Shown here in pieces: positions 26,366-34,967 of a DNA stretch of 43,011 bases. Made by a program: the position numbers and the translations under genes. The DNA is from Aestuariivirga sp. Its GTDB lineage: Bacteria; Pseudomonadota; Alphaproteobacteria; Rhizobiales; Aestuariivirgaceae. Every line of letters begins with the position of its first letter. Positions within the stretch are counted from its first letter, which is position 1. The notes under the pieces were generated by a model that was not told the origin of the DNA, made no database searches, and saw only the letters and a program-made list of their open reading frames with translations. Where the stretch lies: the NCBI GenBank assembly GCA_030680855.1, contig JAUXUN010000004.1, forward strand, positions 1 through 43,011, read 5' to 3'.

Positions 26366-27271
26366 ATGCCGCTGAATCCGACCAAATCATTCCAGGACCT
26401 GATTCTCACCCTGCACCAGTATTGGGCAGCCAAGGGCTGCGTGATTTTGCAGCCCTATGACATGGAAGTGGGAGCAGGCACTTTTCATCCCGCAACCACA
26501 CTGCGCTCCGTCGGGCCCAAGCCCTGGGCCGCCGCTTACGTGCAGCCCTCGCGCCGCCCGAAAGACGGCCGCTATGGCGAAAACCCAAACCGCCTGCAGC
26601 ACTATTACCAGTACCAGGTCATCATCAAGCCATCGCCTCCGGACTTGCAGGAGCAATATCTTGGCTCGCTTGCGGCCATCGGCATCGATCCCAAACTGCA
26701 TGACATCCGTTTTGTCGAGGATGATTGGGAGAGCCCCACGCTCGGCGCCTGGGGCCTCGGCTGGGAAGTCTGGTGCGACGGCATGGAAGTCTCGCAGTTC
26801 ACTTATTTCCAGCAGGTGGGCGGCCTCGATTGCTTTCCCGTCTCCGGCGAATTGACCTACGGCCTCGAACGCCTCGCCATGTATGTCCAGGGCGTCGACA
26901 ATGTCTATGATCTGAATTTCAACGGCCTCGAAGGCCCAAAGAAAATTTCTTATGGCGATGTCTTCCTCCAGGCCGAACAGGAATACTCGCGCTACAATTT
27001 CGAACACGCCGACACCGCCATCCTGCAGAAACATTTCGAGGATGCCGAGAAGGAGTGCAATGCGCTCCTTGATGTGGGCCTGAAGGACGAGACGCACGAA
27101 CTGGCGCTTCCGGCTTACGACCAGTGCATCAAGGCCTCGCACATGTTCAACCTGCTCGATGCCCGCGGTGTGATTTCCGTCACCGAACGCCAGGCGTATA
27201 TTTTGCGCGTCCGCGACCTCGCCAAGGGCTGCTGCGAAGCCTGGAGCAAAACGGCAGGAGGAAGGATATGA
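26366..27271 (+). CDS. glyQ: Glycyl-tRNA synthetase alpha subunit
   Basis: A 301-aa catalytic alpha subunit of the bacterial alpha2beta2 glycyl-tRNA synthetase. It is highly conserved: [20 protein letters not shown] at the start, then [15 protein letters not shown], the active-site block [20 protein letters not shown], and [19 protein letters not shown] at 26366 chosen because it gives the standard N-terminus. Its stop overlaps the ATG of a DUF559 gene (ATGA, 27268-27271), which separates it from glyS. In most bacteria glyQ and glyS adjoin directly. Confidence 0.97.
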   Translation: MPLNPTKSFQDLILTLHQYWAAKGCVILQPYDMEVGAGTFHPATTLRSVGPKPWAAAYVQPSRRPKDGRYGENPNRLQHYYQYQVIIKPSPPDLQEQYLGSLAAIGIDPKLHDIRFVEDDWESPTLGAWGLGWEVWCDGMEVSQFTYFQQVGGLDCFPVSGELTYGLERLAMYVQGVDNVYDLNFNGLEGPKKISYGDVFLQAEQEYSRYNFEHADTAILQKHFEDAEKECNALLDVGLKDETHELALPAYDQCIKASHMFNLLDARGVISVTERQAYILRVRDLAKGCCEAWSKTAGGRI

Positions 27272-27726
27272 CGGGTTCTTCGCTTACTTCGCCCCTCCCC
27301 TTGAGGGGGAGGGGAGGGGGTGGGGTGACCTCTCGGCAACTCCGCAAAAGCCAAACCGACGCGGAACGAAAAATGTGGTTCATCCTGCGCGATCTCGACT
27401 GGCCTAAGGCGCATTTCCGCAGGCAAGTGAAAATTGGTCAATATTTCGCTGACTTTTTGAGTCATCATTTCAAACTGGTTATTGAAGTCGACGGTTCACA
27501 GCATTTCGAACAGGATGGCCTCGCGCGTGACGAGGTGAGAACAGCATTCCTTGGTGCGGAAGGGTTCAACGTAATTCGTTTTGGCAATAATGATGTATTG
27601 GGCAATCCGGCTGGCGTTGCAGACAAAATTATAGATGTCCTGTCCAGCCTGACCCCCACCCCTACCCCTCCCCACAAGGGGGAGGGGCAAGAGGAAACGC
27701 GCCAAGCCAAGATCGGGAAGACGTAG
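27268..27726 (+). CDS. DUF559 (Vsr-like fold) putative endonuclease inserted between glyQ and glyS
   Basis: A 152-aa protein with a DUF559 domain (about 22-127), a family related to very-short-patch repair and other PD-(D/E)XK nucleases. Probable catalytic residues are Asp62 (YFADF), Glu73 and Asp75 ([10 protein letters not shown]). The end [20 protein letters not shown] is typical. Its first and last 20-odd residues ([23 protein letters not shown]) are encoded by about 40-bp inverted repeats. The ATG overlaps the glyQ stop and its stop directly abuts the glyS ATG, so it is translated within the operon. The target is unknown. It looks like a repeat-bordered cassette that entered in register. 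Confidence 0.85.
   Translation: MTGSSLTSPLPLRGRGGGGVTSRQLRKSQTDAERKMWFILRDLDWPKAHFRRQVKIGQYFADFLSHHFKLVIEVDGSQHFEQDGLARDEVRTAFLGAEGFNVIRFGNNDVLGNPAGVADKIIDVLSSLTPTPTPPHKGEGQEETRQAKIGKT
27291..27330. repeat. Left inverted repeat of the DUF559 cassette
   Basis: Forty bases that themselves contain a palindrome (gcccctcccc with ggggaggggagg) and then g/t-rich sequence. They match the reverse complement of 27649-27688 with one single-base indel and few substitutions. The repeat lies inside the DUF559 reading frame near its 5' end. Confidence 0.75.
27649..27688. repeat. Right inverted repeat of the DUF559 cassette
   Basis: Reverse-complement partner of 27291-27330. Its own palindrome is cccctcccc with ggggaggggc around an acaa/caag centre. 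It codes for the Pro-rich C-terminal end of the DUF559 protein. No clear target-site duplication flanks the pair. Confidence 0.75.
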
Positions 27727-29916
27727 ATGCCTGAACTCCTGATCGAACTCTTCTCCGAGGAAATTCCCGCCCGCATGCAGGCGAAGGCGGCGGAAGATTT
27801 GCGCAGCCTCATCACCAATGGCCTCGTGGACGCGGGCCTCACCTATGAAGGTGCCCAGGCCCACGCCACGCCGCGCCGCCTCGTGCTGTCCGTCGAAGGC
27901 CTGAACGCCAAAGCCGCCGACATGCGCGAGGAGCGCAAAGGCCCCCGCACCGATGCGCCAAAGCCCGCCATTGATGGCTTCCTGAAATCCACCGGTTTGA
28001 AGCTCGATCAGCTCACGGTTCAGGACGACAGGAAGGGCAAGTTCTATATCGCCACGATCAAAAAGCCGGGGCGCGCCGCAACCGATGTGGTGGCCGAGCT
28101 CTTGCCCGATGTCATCCGGAAATTCCCCTGGCCAAAATCCATGCGCTGGGGCGCAGGCACCTTGCGCTGGGTGCGCCAGCTTCTCTCCATCGTCTGCACC
28201 TTCGATGGCGAAATCGTGCCGTTTGAAATCGAAGGCATCCCCTCGGGCAACACCACGCTGGGCCACCGCTTTCTCAGCGCGAAGAAAATCGAAGTCCGCC
28301 GCTTCGAGGACTATGCCCAGAAGCTCCACAAGGCCTACGTCATCGTCGATGCGAATGTGCGCGCGGAAACCATCCGCGCCGAAGCAAAAAATCTCGCCTT
28401 CGCCCAAGGCCTCGAAATGATCGAGGATGAAGGCCTGCTGAAGGAAGTGGCGGGCCTCGTCGAATGGCCCGTGGTGCTGATGGGCGAGTTCGACAGGAAT
28501 TTCCTGAGCGTGCCCCCTGAAGTCATCGTCACCACCATCAAGAACAACCAGAAATGCTTCGCGCTTCGCGACAAAACCGGCAAGCTCGCCAACCGCTATC
28601 TGCTGGTTTCGAACATGGTGGCCACCGACGGCGGGAAAATGATCGTCGCCGGCAACAACAAGGTCATCGCCGCAAGATTGTCCGACGCAAAATTCTTCTG
28701 GGATCAGGACCGCAAGACCAGGCTCGAAGACTTGCTGCCGAAACTGGACAGCATCACCTTCCACGCCAAACTCGGCAGCCAGGGCGAACGCGTCAAACGC
28801 ATCGAAGTGCTGGCCGGAGAAATCGCCAAAACCATCGGCGCCGATGTCGAGAAATCAAGACTCGCGGCACGCCTCGCCAAGGCTGACCTCGTCACCGGCA
28901 TGGTCGGCGAATTCCCCGAACTGCAAGGAATCATGGGCTATTACTACGCATTAGAGCAGGGTGTTGATAAGGATGTGGCTGAAGCCATCCGCGATCACTA
29001 CAAACCGCAAGGGCCGAATGACACGATTCCAGCTTCAAAGATTGGCCAAGCTGTCGCGCAGGCAGATAAGCGCGACACACTCGTAAGTTTTTGGTTGATA
29101 GATGAAAGACCAACGGGTTCAAAAGATCCATACGCTCTTAGGCGGGCAGCTCTCGGAAATGTTCGTATTAACATTGAAGGCAGCAATAAAGTTGCTAATA
29201 CACCAGTAATTATTGCGCAATCAATGAGAGTAGAAGGCGATGCAATTGCGACAGTAAAAGAGGGTCAACTCGTTTTATATACAGGTCCACGAAAAGAAAT
29301 TCCGAAGGAACTCCTTCAACGCTATAATAATCCTAAGAGCGGTTCTCCCAACGTGAGTATGGAGCTATTCAATGCTGATACAACTAAGAACGCTGATCTC
29401 CTTTCTTTCGATGCTGATCGACTCAAAGTCTATCTTAAAGATCAAGGTGCACGATTTGATTTGATTGATGCGGTATTCTCGCTCGGAGGGCAGGATGATT
29501 TTTTGATGATCGTGCGCCGCGTCGAGGCCCTTTCCAAATTCCTTGAAAGCGACGACGGGAAGAATCTTCTCGCCGGCGTCAAGCGCGCCTCCAACATTCT
29601 CAAGATCGAAGAGAAGAAAGACAATCGCTCCTTTGATGGCCTGCCCAATGCCCAGCTTCTCATTCAAGGCGAGGAGCGCGACCTGCACCGCGCCGTCTCC
29701 GCCGCCGAAGCCAACGCCCGCAAGGCCCTGGATGCGGAGGATTTCGGCGCCGCCATGACGGCCATCGCAAAACTTCGCGGCCCCGTCGATGCCTTCTTCG
29801 ACAAGGTGACGGTGAACGCCGACGACCCCTCCTTCCGCGAAAACCGCCTGAAACTTTTAAACCGCATCCGCGCGGCAACACTGGCAGTGGCGGATTTTTC
29901 GAAGATTGAAGGGTAG
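27727..29916 (+). CDS. glyS: Glycyl-tRNA synthetase beta subunit (mosaic)
   Basis: A 729-aa beta subunit of glycyl-tRNA synthetase, involved in tRNA binding. It starts with [20 protein letters not shown] and holds the conserved [28 protein letters not shown] and [20 protein letters not shown]. The segment coded by about 28945-29497 (residues about 406-590) has many AT-rich codons; a 300-base sample (29161-29460) has 40% GC against about 60-70% in samples on either side. Residues 478-557 also look longer than the matching region of other alphaproteobacterial GlyS proteins, consistent with the length being above the usual 690-700. The reading frame is intact across both edges. ATG at 27727 abuts the DUF559 stop. 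Confidence 0.94.
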   Translation: MPELLIELFSEEIPARMQAKAAEDLRSLITNGLVDAGLTYEGAQAHATPRRLVLSVEGLNAKAADMREERKGPRTDAPKPAIDGFLKSTGLKLDQLTVQDDRKGKFYIATIKKPGRAATDVVAELLPDVIRKFPWPKSMRWGAGTLRWVRQLLSIVCTFDGEIVPFEIEGIPSGNTTLGHRFLSAKKIEVRRFEDYAQKLHKAYVIVDANVRAETIRAEAKNLAFAQGLEMIEDEGLLKEVAGLVEWPVVLMGEFDRNFLSVPPEVIVTTIKNNQKCFALRDKTGKLANRYLLVSNMVATDGGKMIVAGNNKVIAARLSDAKFFWDQDRKTRLEDLLPKLDSITFHAKLGSQGERVKRIEVLAGEIAKTIGADVEKSRLAARLAKADLVTGMVGEFPELQGIMGYYYALEQGVDKDVAEAIRDHYKPQGPNDTIPASKIGQAVAQADKRDTLVSFWLIDERPTGSKDPYALRRAALGNVRINIEGSNKVANTPVIIAQSMRVEGDAIATVKEGQLVLYTGPRKEIPKELLQRYNNPKSGSPNVSMELFNADTTKNADLLSFDADRLKVYLKDQGARFDLIDAVFSLGGQDDFLMIVRRVEALSKFLESDDGKNLLAGVKRASNILKIEEKKDNRSFDGLPNAQLLIQGEERDLHRAVSAAEANARKALDAEDFGAAMTAIAKLRGPVDAFFDKVTVNADDPSFRENRLKLLNRIRAATLAVADFSKIEG
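28945..29497 (+). other. Low-GC tract inside glyS (probable recombinant segment)
   Basis: Codon choice shifts from GC-ending to AT-rich codons (TTA, ATA, AGA, GTA, AAT) and back, over about 550 bp. It contains the family blocks [12 protein letters not shown] and [20 protein letters not shown], so it is real GlyS sequence rather than an unrelated insertion. Between them are about 80 residues where I would expect roughly 40. Edges are approximate. Confidence 0.75.
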
Positions 29917-29926
29917 GGCAGGAAGA

Positions 29927-30078
29927 GCCCTCATCCGCCCTGTCGGGCACCTTCTCCCATACTCGGGTTTAACCCGAGCACGGGCGAAGGCAATACTTTC
30001 AAGGATTATCGCCTTCTCCTGTCCTGCGTAGCAAAGCGAAGCGGGATGGGAGAACGTGGCCAACGGCCGGATGAGGGC
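29927..30078. repeat. Complete palindromic intergenic element (family A)
   Basis: About 152 bp between glyS and the MFS gene. Outer arms 29927-29960 and 30046-30078 are imperfect inverted repeats, each with its own small hairpin. Inside lie a perfect 17-base palindrome (ctcgggtttaacccgag, 29962-29978) and a further gaaggc/gccttc pair. The arm recurs at 1-28. The architecture, with arms reading 'ccctcatccg' and 'ccttctccc', resembles RIME-type repeats of rhizobia. Confidence 0.75.
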
Positions 30079-30159
30079 ACTTTCAGCCTCTCGGCATATC
30101 GGACCAGCCATGCACCACCCCATCTTGCCCAACCAACACAGCCGGTGAGATAAGGCGCC

Positions 30160-31377
30160 ATGTCAGCCGCTTCCACCCTTCAAGACAGCCCCTATTCCTG
30201 GTTCCGCCTTGCCGTGTCCCTGGCGCTCGCCACCATCGGCGGAATCGGCATCTGGTCCGGCATCGTCGTCCTGCCCTTCATCGAAGTTGAATTCGGCGTT
30301 GACCGGTCCGGCGCGTCATTCCCTTATACCATGAGCATGATCGGCTTTGCTGTCGGCGGCCTGCTCATGGGCAGGCTGGCCGACCGCTTCGGCATCATGG
30401 TGCCCATGTTCCTGGGCTCCATCATGCTGGGGCTGGGTTTTGTCGCCTCGGCCCTTGCCCCTAATTATTGGACCTATGTTGCCTGCCAGGCAGTGCTCAT
30501 CGGCTTGGGCTGCGCCACGATATTCGGCCCCCTTGTTGCCGATGTTTCGCTGTGGTTTCAAAAGCGCCGGGGCATCGCCGTTGCCGTGGCGGCTTCCGGA
30601 AACTACATCGCCGGCACCGTCTGGCCGCCCATCCTCACCTGGGGCATTCAAACCTATGGCTGGCGCTATGCCTATATTGCCCTTGGCATACTCACCGTGT
30701 CGCTCATGCTGCCCCTGTCGCTATTCCTGCGCCGCCGCGCCTCGCTGGATGAACGGCCCAGCCCCTCCGTCACTGCGCGCAGCGGTGGCAAAACCCTTGA
30801 CGGAACCCCGGTGCTCCAAGGCCTGCTTGTTCTCGCCGGGCTTGCCTGCTGCGTGGCCATGTCCATGCCCCAGGTCCATATCATCGCCTATTGCGGCGAT
30901 CTCGGTTACGGCCCGGCCCGCGGCGCTGAAATGCTCTCCATCATGCTGGGCTTCGGCGTGGTGAGCCGCCTTTCCTTTGGTTTCATCGCCGACCGTATCG
31001 GCGGCGTGAAAACCCTCATCATCGGCTCCTTCCTGCAATGCCTGGCGCTGCTGTTTTACATTCCCTTCGATGGCCTGGCCTCGCTCTACGTCGTCTCCGC
31101 CTTCTTTGGCCTGGCCCAGGGCGGCATTGTGCCGAGCTATGCGCTGATTGTGCGCGATTATTTCCTGGCCCGCGAGGCGGGCTTCCGCATCAGCCTCGTG
31201 CTGACCGCAACCGTTCTGGGAATGGCACTGGGCGGCTGGCTCTCCGGCGAAATCTTTGACCGTACCGGCTCCTACCAGGCCGCCTTCCTCCACGGCATAG
31301 GCTGGAACATGCTTAACATGGCCATAGCTTTCTGGCTGCTTATGGGACGGAAAACGGCAAAACTCCGCCCTGCCTAA
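30160..31377 (+). CDS. MFS transporter
   Basis: A 405-aa inner-membrane protein with about twelve transmembrane helices and a central charged loop (RRRASLDERPSPS). The MFS loop motif GRLADRFG between helices 2 and 3 is clear, and a related GFIADRIGG occurs in the second half. It resembles the monocarboxylate/oxalate-formate branch, but the substrate cannot be read from the sequence. ATG at 30160 follows a weak ggtgagataagg site. It stands between glyS and the PPDK-like gene, which are neighbours in many relatives, so it is probably a lineage-specific insertion. Confidence 0.88.
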   Translation: MSAASTLQDSPYSWFRLAVSLALATIGGIGIWSGIVVLPFIEVEFGVDRSGASFPYTMSMIGFAVGGLLMGRLADRFGIMVPMFLGSIMLGLGFVASALAPNYWTYVACQAVLIGLGCATIFGPLVADVSLWFQKRRGIAVAVAASGNYIAGTVWPPILTWGIQTYGWRYAYIALGILTVSLMLPLSLFLRRRASLDERPSPSVTARSGGKTLDGTPVLQGLLVLAGLACCVAMSMPQVHIIAYCGDLGYGPARGAEMLSIMLGFGVVSRLSFGFIADRIGGVKTLIIGSFLQCLALLFYIPFDGLASLYVVSAFFGLAQGGIVPSYALIVRDYFLAREAGFRISLVLTATVLGMALGGWLSGEIFDRTGSYQAAFLHGIGWNMLNMAIAFWLLMGRKTAKLRPA

Positions 31378-31427
31378 AATCTGCCCACTTGACCTCCCGC
31401 CATGCAGCGTGTTTGCTGCACTGCAAT

Positions 31428-33806
31428 ATGCCGGTGAAAACCATAGTCGCGTTGGGAAAAACCCCGCCATCGCTGGGCGCGAAGGCGGCTGGCCTCGGCG
31501 ACATGCTGGCCCTTGGCCTCGCCGTGCCATCAGGCTTCGTCATCACAGACCCTTCGGGCCTGACCGCCGCAAGCCTTGCCGCCGCGGTAAAGAAACTTGG
31601 CGTTAAGGACAAGCCGCTGCTTCTCGCCGTGCGCCCCAGCGTGTTTGGCCCTGTCAGCGGTTATATGGAAGCCGTCTTGAATGTCGGCCTGAATGATGAA
31701 ACGGTTGAAGCCTTGGCCGCGCGGTTGAACGACCGCCCCCTGGCCTATGACCTTTACCGCCAATTCATCCAGAACTATGCGGTGAATGTTCTCTCCCTGC
31801 GCCACGCCGATTTTGAAGATATCTTTTCCGCCCACAAAGGTTCTGACCTGATCGCGTATTACAAGTCATTCATCGAGAAGCAGACCGGCGCCGTCTTCCC
31901 GCAAGCTTTGCTCGAGCAATTGCAGGGCGTGGTGAAAGCCGCCAGCCGCCGCAGGAAATCCGCCGCCCTCATCGTCCAGGCCATGGTCCAAGGTGGAAGC
32001 ATTCTTGGCGTCGCCACCTCGCGCAATTTTTCAACTGGCGCCCGGGAGCCAAGCATCGCCCCGGCTTTCGTGGAAAAATTTCCAAAGCAGGCGGCCCAGC
32101 TCAAATCCGCGCTGAACAAGATTGAGCGCCGCTGCAAATCCATTCAGGAAGTAATCTTCACCGTCGAGAAGGACAAGCTCTGGCTGCTGCAAACCAAGCC
32201 CGCCAAGGTCAGCGCCCGTGTTGAACTCAAAACCCTGGTGGACATGGTGGGCGAGGGCCTGCTCACCAGGAAGGAAGCAATCCTCCGCGTCGATCCGCTG
32301 ATGCTCGACCAGTTTCTCCATCCAACCCTTGATCCAACCGAAACCCACGAAATATTTGTGTCCGGTCTTGCCGCCTCGCCCGGTGCCGTGTCGGGGCAGG
32401 TGGTGTTTGATGCAGCCGAAGCCCAGCAGCTTAAATTGCGCAACCGGCCCTGCATCCTCGTGCGCAGTGAAACCAGCCCAGAGGATATTCAGGGCATGCA
32501 CGCCGCCGAAGGCGTGCTCACGGCGCGCGGCGGCCTTCTCTCGCACGCGGCGGTCATCGCCCGCGGCATGGGCAAAACCTGCGTGGTGGGGGCCAGCGGC
32601 CTGCGCATTGACTATGAAGCCGGAACCATGACGGCGCTCGGCGTTGTCGTGAAGAAAGGCGAGACGATCACCGTCGATGGCTCAACCGGCCGCGTCTTCC
32701 GTGGCCGCATCGCCACCCAGAAGCCCGTGCTCTCCGGCGACTTTGCCACCATTCTCGAATGGGCCGATGCCTCGCGCCGCATGAAAGTGCGCGCCAATGC
32801 CGAAACGCCCAACGAAGCCCGCTCCGCCCGTTATTTCGGCGCCGAAGGCATCGGCCTCTGCCGCACCGAACACATGTTCTTCAGTGCCGAACGCATTGGC
32901 CCCATGCGCAAGATGATTCTCGCCGAAACCGTGGAAGCCCGCAGAGAAGCGCTGGATGAAATTCTCCCCATGCAGCGCCAGGACTTCATCGAGCTCTTTG
33001 AAATCATGGCGGGACTGCCGGTCACCATCCGCCTGCTCGATCCGCCGCTCCATGAATTCCTGCCGAAGTCCGAGCATGAAATTCTCGAACTCGCCAGCGA
33101 ACTTTCCATTGCCCCGGAATATCTCCGCACCCGTGTCGGCGAGTTGCAGGAATTCAACCCCATGCTTGGCCACCGCGGCGTGCGCCTTGCCGTGTCCTAT
33201 CCGGAAATCGCCGAAATGCAGGCCCGCGCCATATTCGAGGCCACCGCCGATGTCGCCCAGAAATATGGCAAGGCGCCTATTCCCGAAATCATGATTCCCC
33301 TTGTCGTCGGCAAGCTGGAATTTGATTATGTCCGCGCCCGGGTTGTTGCGGTAGCCGATGCCGTGCAGCAGGAATGCGGTCTTGAACTGCCCTATCTCGT
33401 GGGCACCATGATTGAACTGCCCCGCGCCACCCTGCGCGCCGGCGAGATTGCCGAATCAGCGGAGTTCTTTTCCTTCGGCACCAATGACCTCACGCAAACA
33501 ACTCTCGGCATCAGCCGTGATGACAGCGCCAGCTTCATTGGCGAATATACCGCCAAGGGCCTTTTGAAAGCTGATCCTTTCATCTCCATTGATATTGAGG
33601 GTGTGGGCGAACTCCTGCGAATCGCCACGACGCGCGGAAGGAAGGCCAGGCCCGACCTCAAGCTCGGAATTTGCGGCGAACATGCGGGCGATCCGGCCTC
33701 GATAAGTTTCTGCGAGGAAATCAAGCTCGATTATGTGTCCTGTTCACCCTTCCGCATCGCCATTGCGAGGCTTGCCGCAGCCCAGGCAAGTATCAGAAAT
33801 AACTAA
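31428..33806 (+). CDS. PPDK-like protein with an eroded ATP-grasp domain
   Basis: A 792-aa homologue of pyruvate phosphate dikinase (usually about 870-890 aa). The phospho-His domain is intact (GGLLSHAAVIARGMG, His373). So is the C-terminal PEP/pyruvate barrel: MKVRANAETP, VTIRLLDPPLHEF, TMIELPRATL, FFSFGTNDLTQTT and Cys749 in LGICGEHAGDP. The N-terminal ATP domain is reduced: Lys19 and Arg69 remain, but the loop SGARASMPG of true PPDK reads PSVFGPVSG, and the segment with the Glu and Gln that bind Mg-ATP (GEYLINAQGED in PPDK) is absent after SRNFSTG. The place after glyS and before sleB is that of ppdK in relatives. It may have lost ATP-dependent activity or use another phosphate donor. ATG at 31428; no strong ribosome-binding site. 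Confidence 0.85.
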   Translation: MPVKTIVALGKTPPSLGAKAAGLGDMLALGLAVPSGFVITDPSGLTAASLAAAVKKLGVKDKPLLLAVRPSVFGPVSGYMEAVLNVGLNDETVEALAARLNDRPLAYDLYRQFIQNYAVNVLSLRHADFEDIFSAHKGSDLIAYYKSFIEKQTGAVFPQALLEQLQGVVKAASRRRKSAALIVQAMVQGGSILGVATSRNFSTGAREPSIAPAFVEKFPKQAAQLKSALNKIERRCKSIQEVIFTVEKDKLWLLQTKPAKVSARVELKTLVDMVGEGLLTRKEAILRVDPLMLDQFLHPTLDPTETHEIFVSGLAASPGAVSGQVVFDAAEAQQLKLRNRPCILVRSETSPEDIQGMHAAEGVLTARGGLLSHAAVIARGMGKTCVVGASGLRIDYEAGTMTALGVVVKKGETITVDGSTGRVFRGRIATQKPVLSGDFATILEWADASRRMKVRANAETPNEARSARYFGAEGIGLCRTEHMFFSAERIGPMRKMILAETVEARREALDEILPMQRQDFIELFEIMAGLPVTIRLLDPPLHEFLPKSEHEILELASELSIAPEYLRTRVGELQEFNPMLGHRGVRLAVSYPEIAEMQARAIFEATADVAQKYGKAPIPEIMIPLVVGKLEFDYVRARVVAVADAVQQECGLELPYLVGTMIELPRATLRAGEIAESAEFFSFGTNDLTQTTLGISRDDSASFIGEYTAKGLLKADPFISIDIEGVGELLRIATTRGRKARPDLKLGICGEHAGDPASISFCEEIKLDYVSCSPFRIAIARLAAAQASIRNN

Positions 33807-33844
33807 ACTATTTCTTGCTGCCTGGCGCGGTTAACCCTCATCGG

Positions 33845-33882
33845 AATTGCCCGATAAAAAATCAGGAAATCGGGCAATTTTG
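33845..33882 (+). terminator. Intrinsic terminator after the PPDK-like gene
   Basis: Perfect 11-bp stem, aattgcccgat (33845-33855) with atcgggcaatt (33869-33879), 13-base loop, followed by tttggttt. It lies 38 bases past the stop codon. Confidence 0.75.
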
Positions 33883-33892
33883 GTTTGCTGGC

Positions 33893-33911
33893 ATGGTTAA
33901 CCTATGCTAAA
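33893..33911. promoter_or_regulatory. CtrA-box-like sequence upstream of sleB
   Basis: TTAA-cctatgc-TAAA (33897-33911) departs by one base from the alphaproteobacterial CtrA consensus TTAA-N7-TTAA. On the opposite strand TTAACCAT (33900-33893) is also a CtrA-like half site. Another GGTTAACC is at 33829-33836. It lies just before the proposed sleB start at 33924, or about 100 bases before the alternative at 34011. Short degenerate motifs occur by chance, so this is tentative. Confidence 0.3.
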
Positions 33912-33923
33912 CGCGAAGGGTAT

Positions 33924-34883
33924 ATGTTTCCGTCAGTGAAACAATATTGCGGGACTAAGCCTTTATTAGGACTAGGGGATTTGCAGGAAAAACGCCCAAC
34001 TCATAGGCCTATGGCCGACTTCCCCGTTTATCCTGAAGTGGATGAGGGCGGTGGAATTGTTCAGGAATATGCGCCGTTTGTTTTTGGTGGCGTAATGCTG
34101 ATTGCGGCCTTCGCTTTTGCCGGCAACTACATGGGCCAGAATGCCAATGCCCACAATGCGCCGCCTGACGAACTGGAATTGAACCTTGTTTCGCCGGTCA
34201 CCAACATCATCGCCAAGGGTTCGCTTCTGCCTGATGGCGAAAATTTCGATATCGTGAATCTCAATGTGCTGCGCAAGCAAACCGTGGTGAGCCTTGGCAA
34301 GGGCGATTTCGTCAACGCCAGCGGCCAGGTGTTCATTTCGCCGGCCTCCATTGATCTTTCCGGCAAGGCCGATGTTTCGGTTCCCGCGGTCAAGCGCCTG
34401 GCGCTGGCCCCGTCGCCCTCCAAAATTGAAAAATCATTCAAGCTGAAGCGCACTGAGAAGCAGGCCGTCGTGGCCCAGCGCCGCGCCCGCTTGGCCGAAG
34501 AAAACTGCATGGCCCGCGCCATTTATTTCGAGGCCCGGTCCGAATCGGAACTTGGCCAGCTTGCCGTCGCCCGCGTGATTTTGAACCGCGTCAAGGATCC
34601 GGCCTATCCAAATTCGATCTGCGGCGTGGTCTATCAGGGTTCCAACCGGCGCAATTCCTGCCAGTTCTCCTTTGCCTGTGACGGCCTTCCCGATGACGTG
34701 AAGCAGCCGGCCGCCTGGGCCAATTCCAAGCAGCTTGCGCAAAAGGCCATGAGCGACAGCAAGGGCACCAAGATCATGAGCACCGCCACCAATTACCATG
34801 CGGACTATGTGCGTCCGAAATGGGCGGGCAGCATGAAGCGCATCGTGAAGATCGGCCGTCATATCTTCTATTCGGATTCGTGA
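33924..34883 (+). CDS. SleB-type cell wall hydrolase
   Basis: A 319-aa membrane-anchored protein. One transmembrane helix (FVFGGVMLIAAFAFAGNYMG) lies near the N-terminus, followed by an Asn/Pro linker and a basic region. The C-terminal SleB/hydrolase_2 domain has the catalytic Glu in ARAIYFEARSESELGQ, then VARVILNRVKDPAYP and RNSCQFSFACDG. It probably cleaves peptidoglycan glycan strands in the periplasm. Start: ATG at 33924 (gaaggg before it); ATG 34011 (MADFPVYPEV) would also keep the helix. Gene order ppdK-sleB is common in Hyphomicrobiales. A terminator precedes and another follows it, so it is transcribed alone. Confidence 0.88.
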   Translation: MFPSVKQYCGTKPLLGLGDLQEKRPTHRPMADFPVYPEVDEGGGIVQEYAPFVFGGVMLIAAFAFAGNYMGQNANAHNAPPDELELNLVSPVTNIIAKGSLLPDGENFDIVNLNVLRKQTVVSLGKGDFVNASGQVFISPASIDLSGKADVSVPAVKRLALAPSPSKIEKSFKLKRTEKQAVVAQRRARLAEENCMARAIYFEARSESELGQLAVARVILNRVKDPAYPNSICGVVYQGSNRRNSCQFSFACDGLPDDVKQPAAWANSKQLAQKAMSDSKGTKIMSTATNYHADYVRPKWAGSMKRIVKIGRHIFYSDS

Positions 34884-34909
34884 TGGCAGTTTCCGGTTTA
34901 AATCTTGCG

Positions 34910-34937
34910 AGGCGCCCCAGTGGCGCCTTTATTGTTT
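34910..34937 (+). terminator. Intrinsic terminator after sleB
   Basis: Seven-base-pair GC stem aggcgcc / ggcgcct (34910-34916 and 34922-34928), loop ccagt, followed by ttattgttt. It lies 26 bases past the sleB stop and 30 bases before the aminotransferase start. Confidence 0.8.
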
Positions 34938-34967
34938 GCGGATGGAATGAAGGGAAGAAGACACAAC

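Noticed and set aside
27496-28764. A 422-codon open frame on the minus strand
   Set aside because: Antisense to glyS and the DUF559 gene, both of which show conserved motifs; its translation has none.
31428-33806. PPDK-like gene as a pseudogene
   Set aside because: The frame is open for 792 codons, the C-terminal two-thirds is highly conserved and codon use is normal, so simple decay is unlikely; it is reported as a variant instead.
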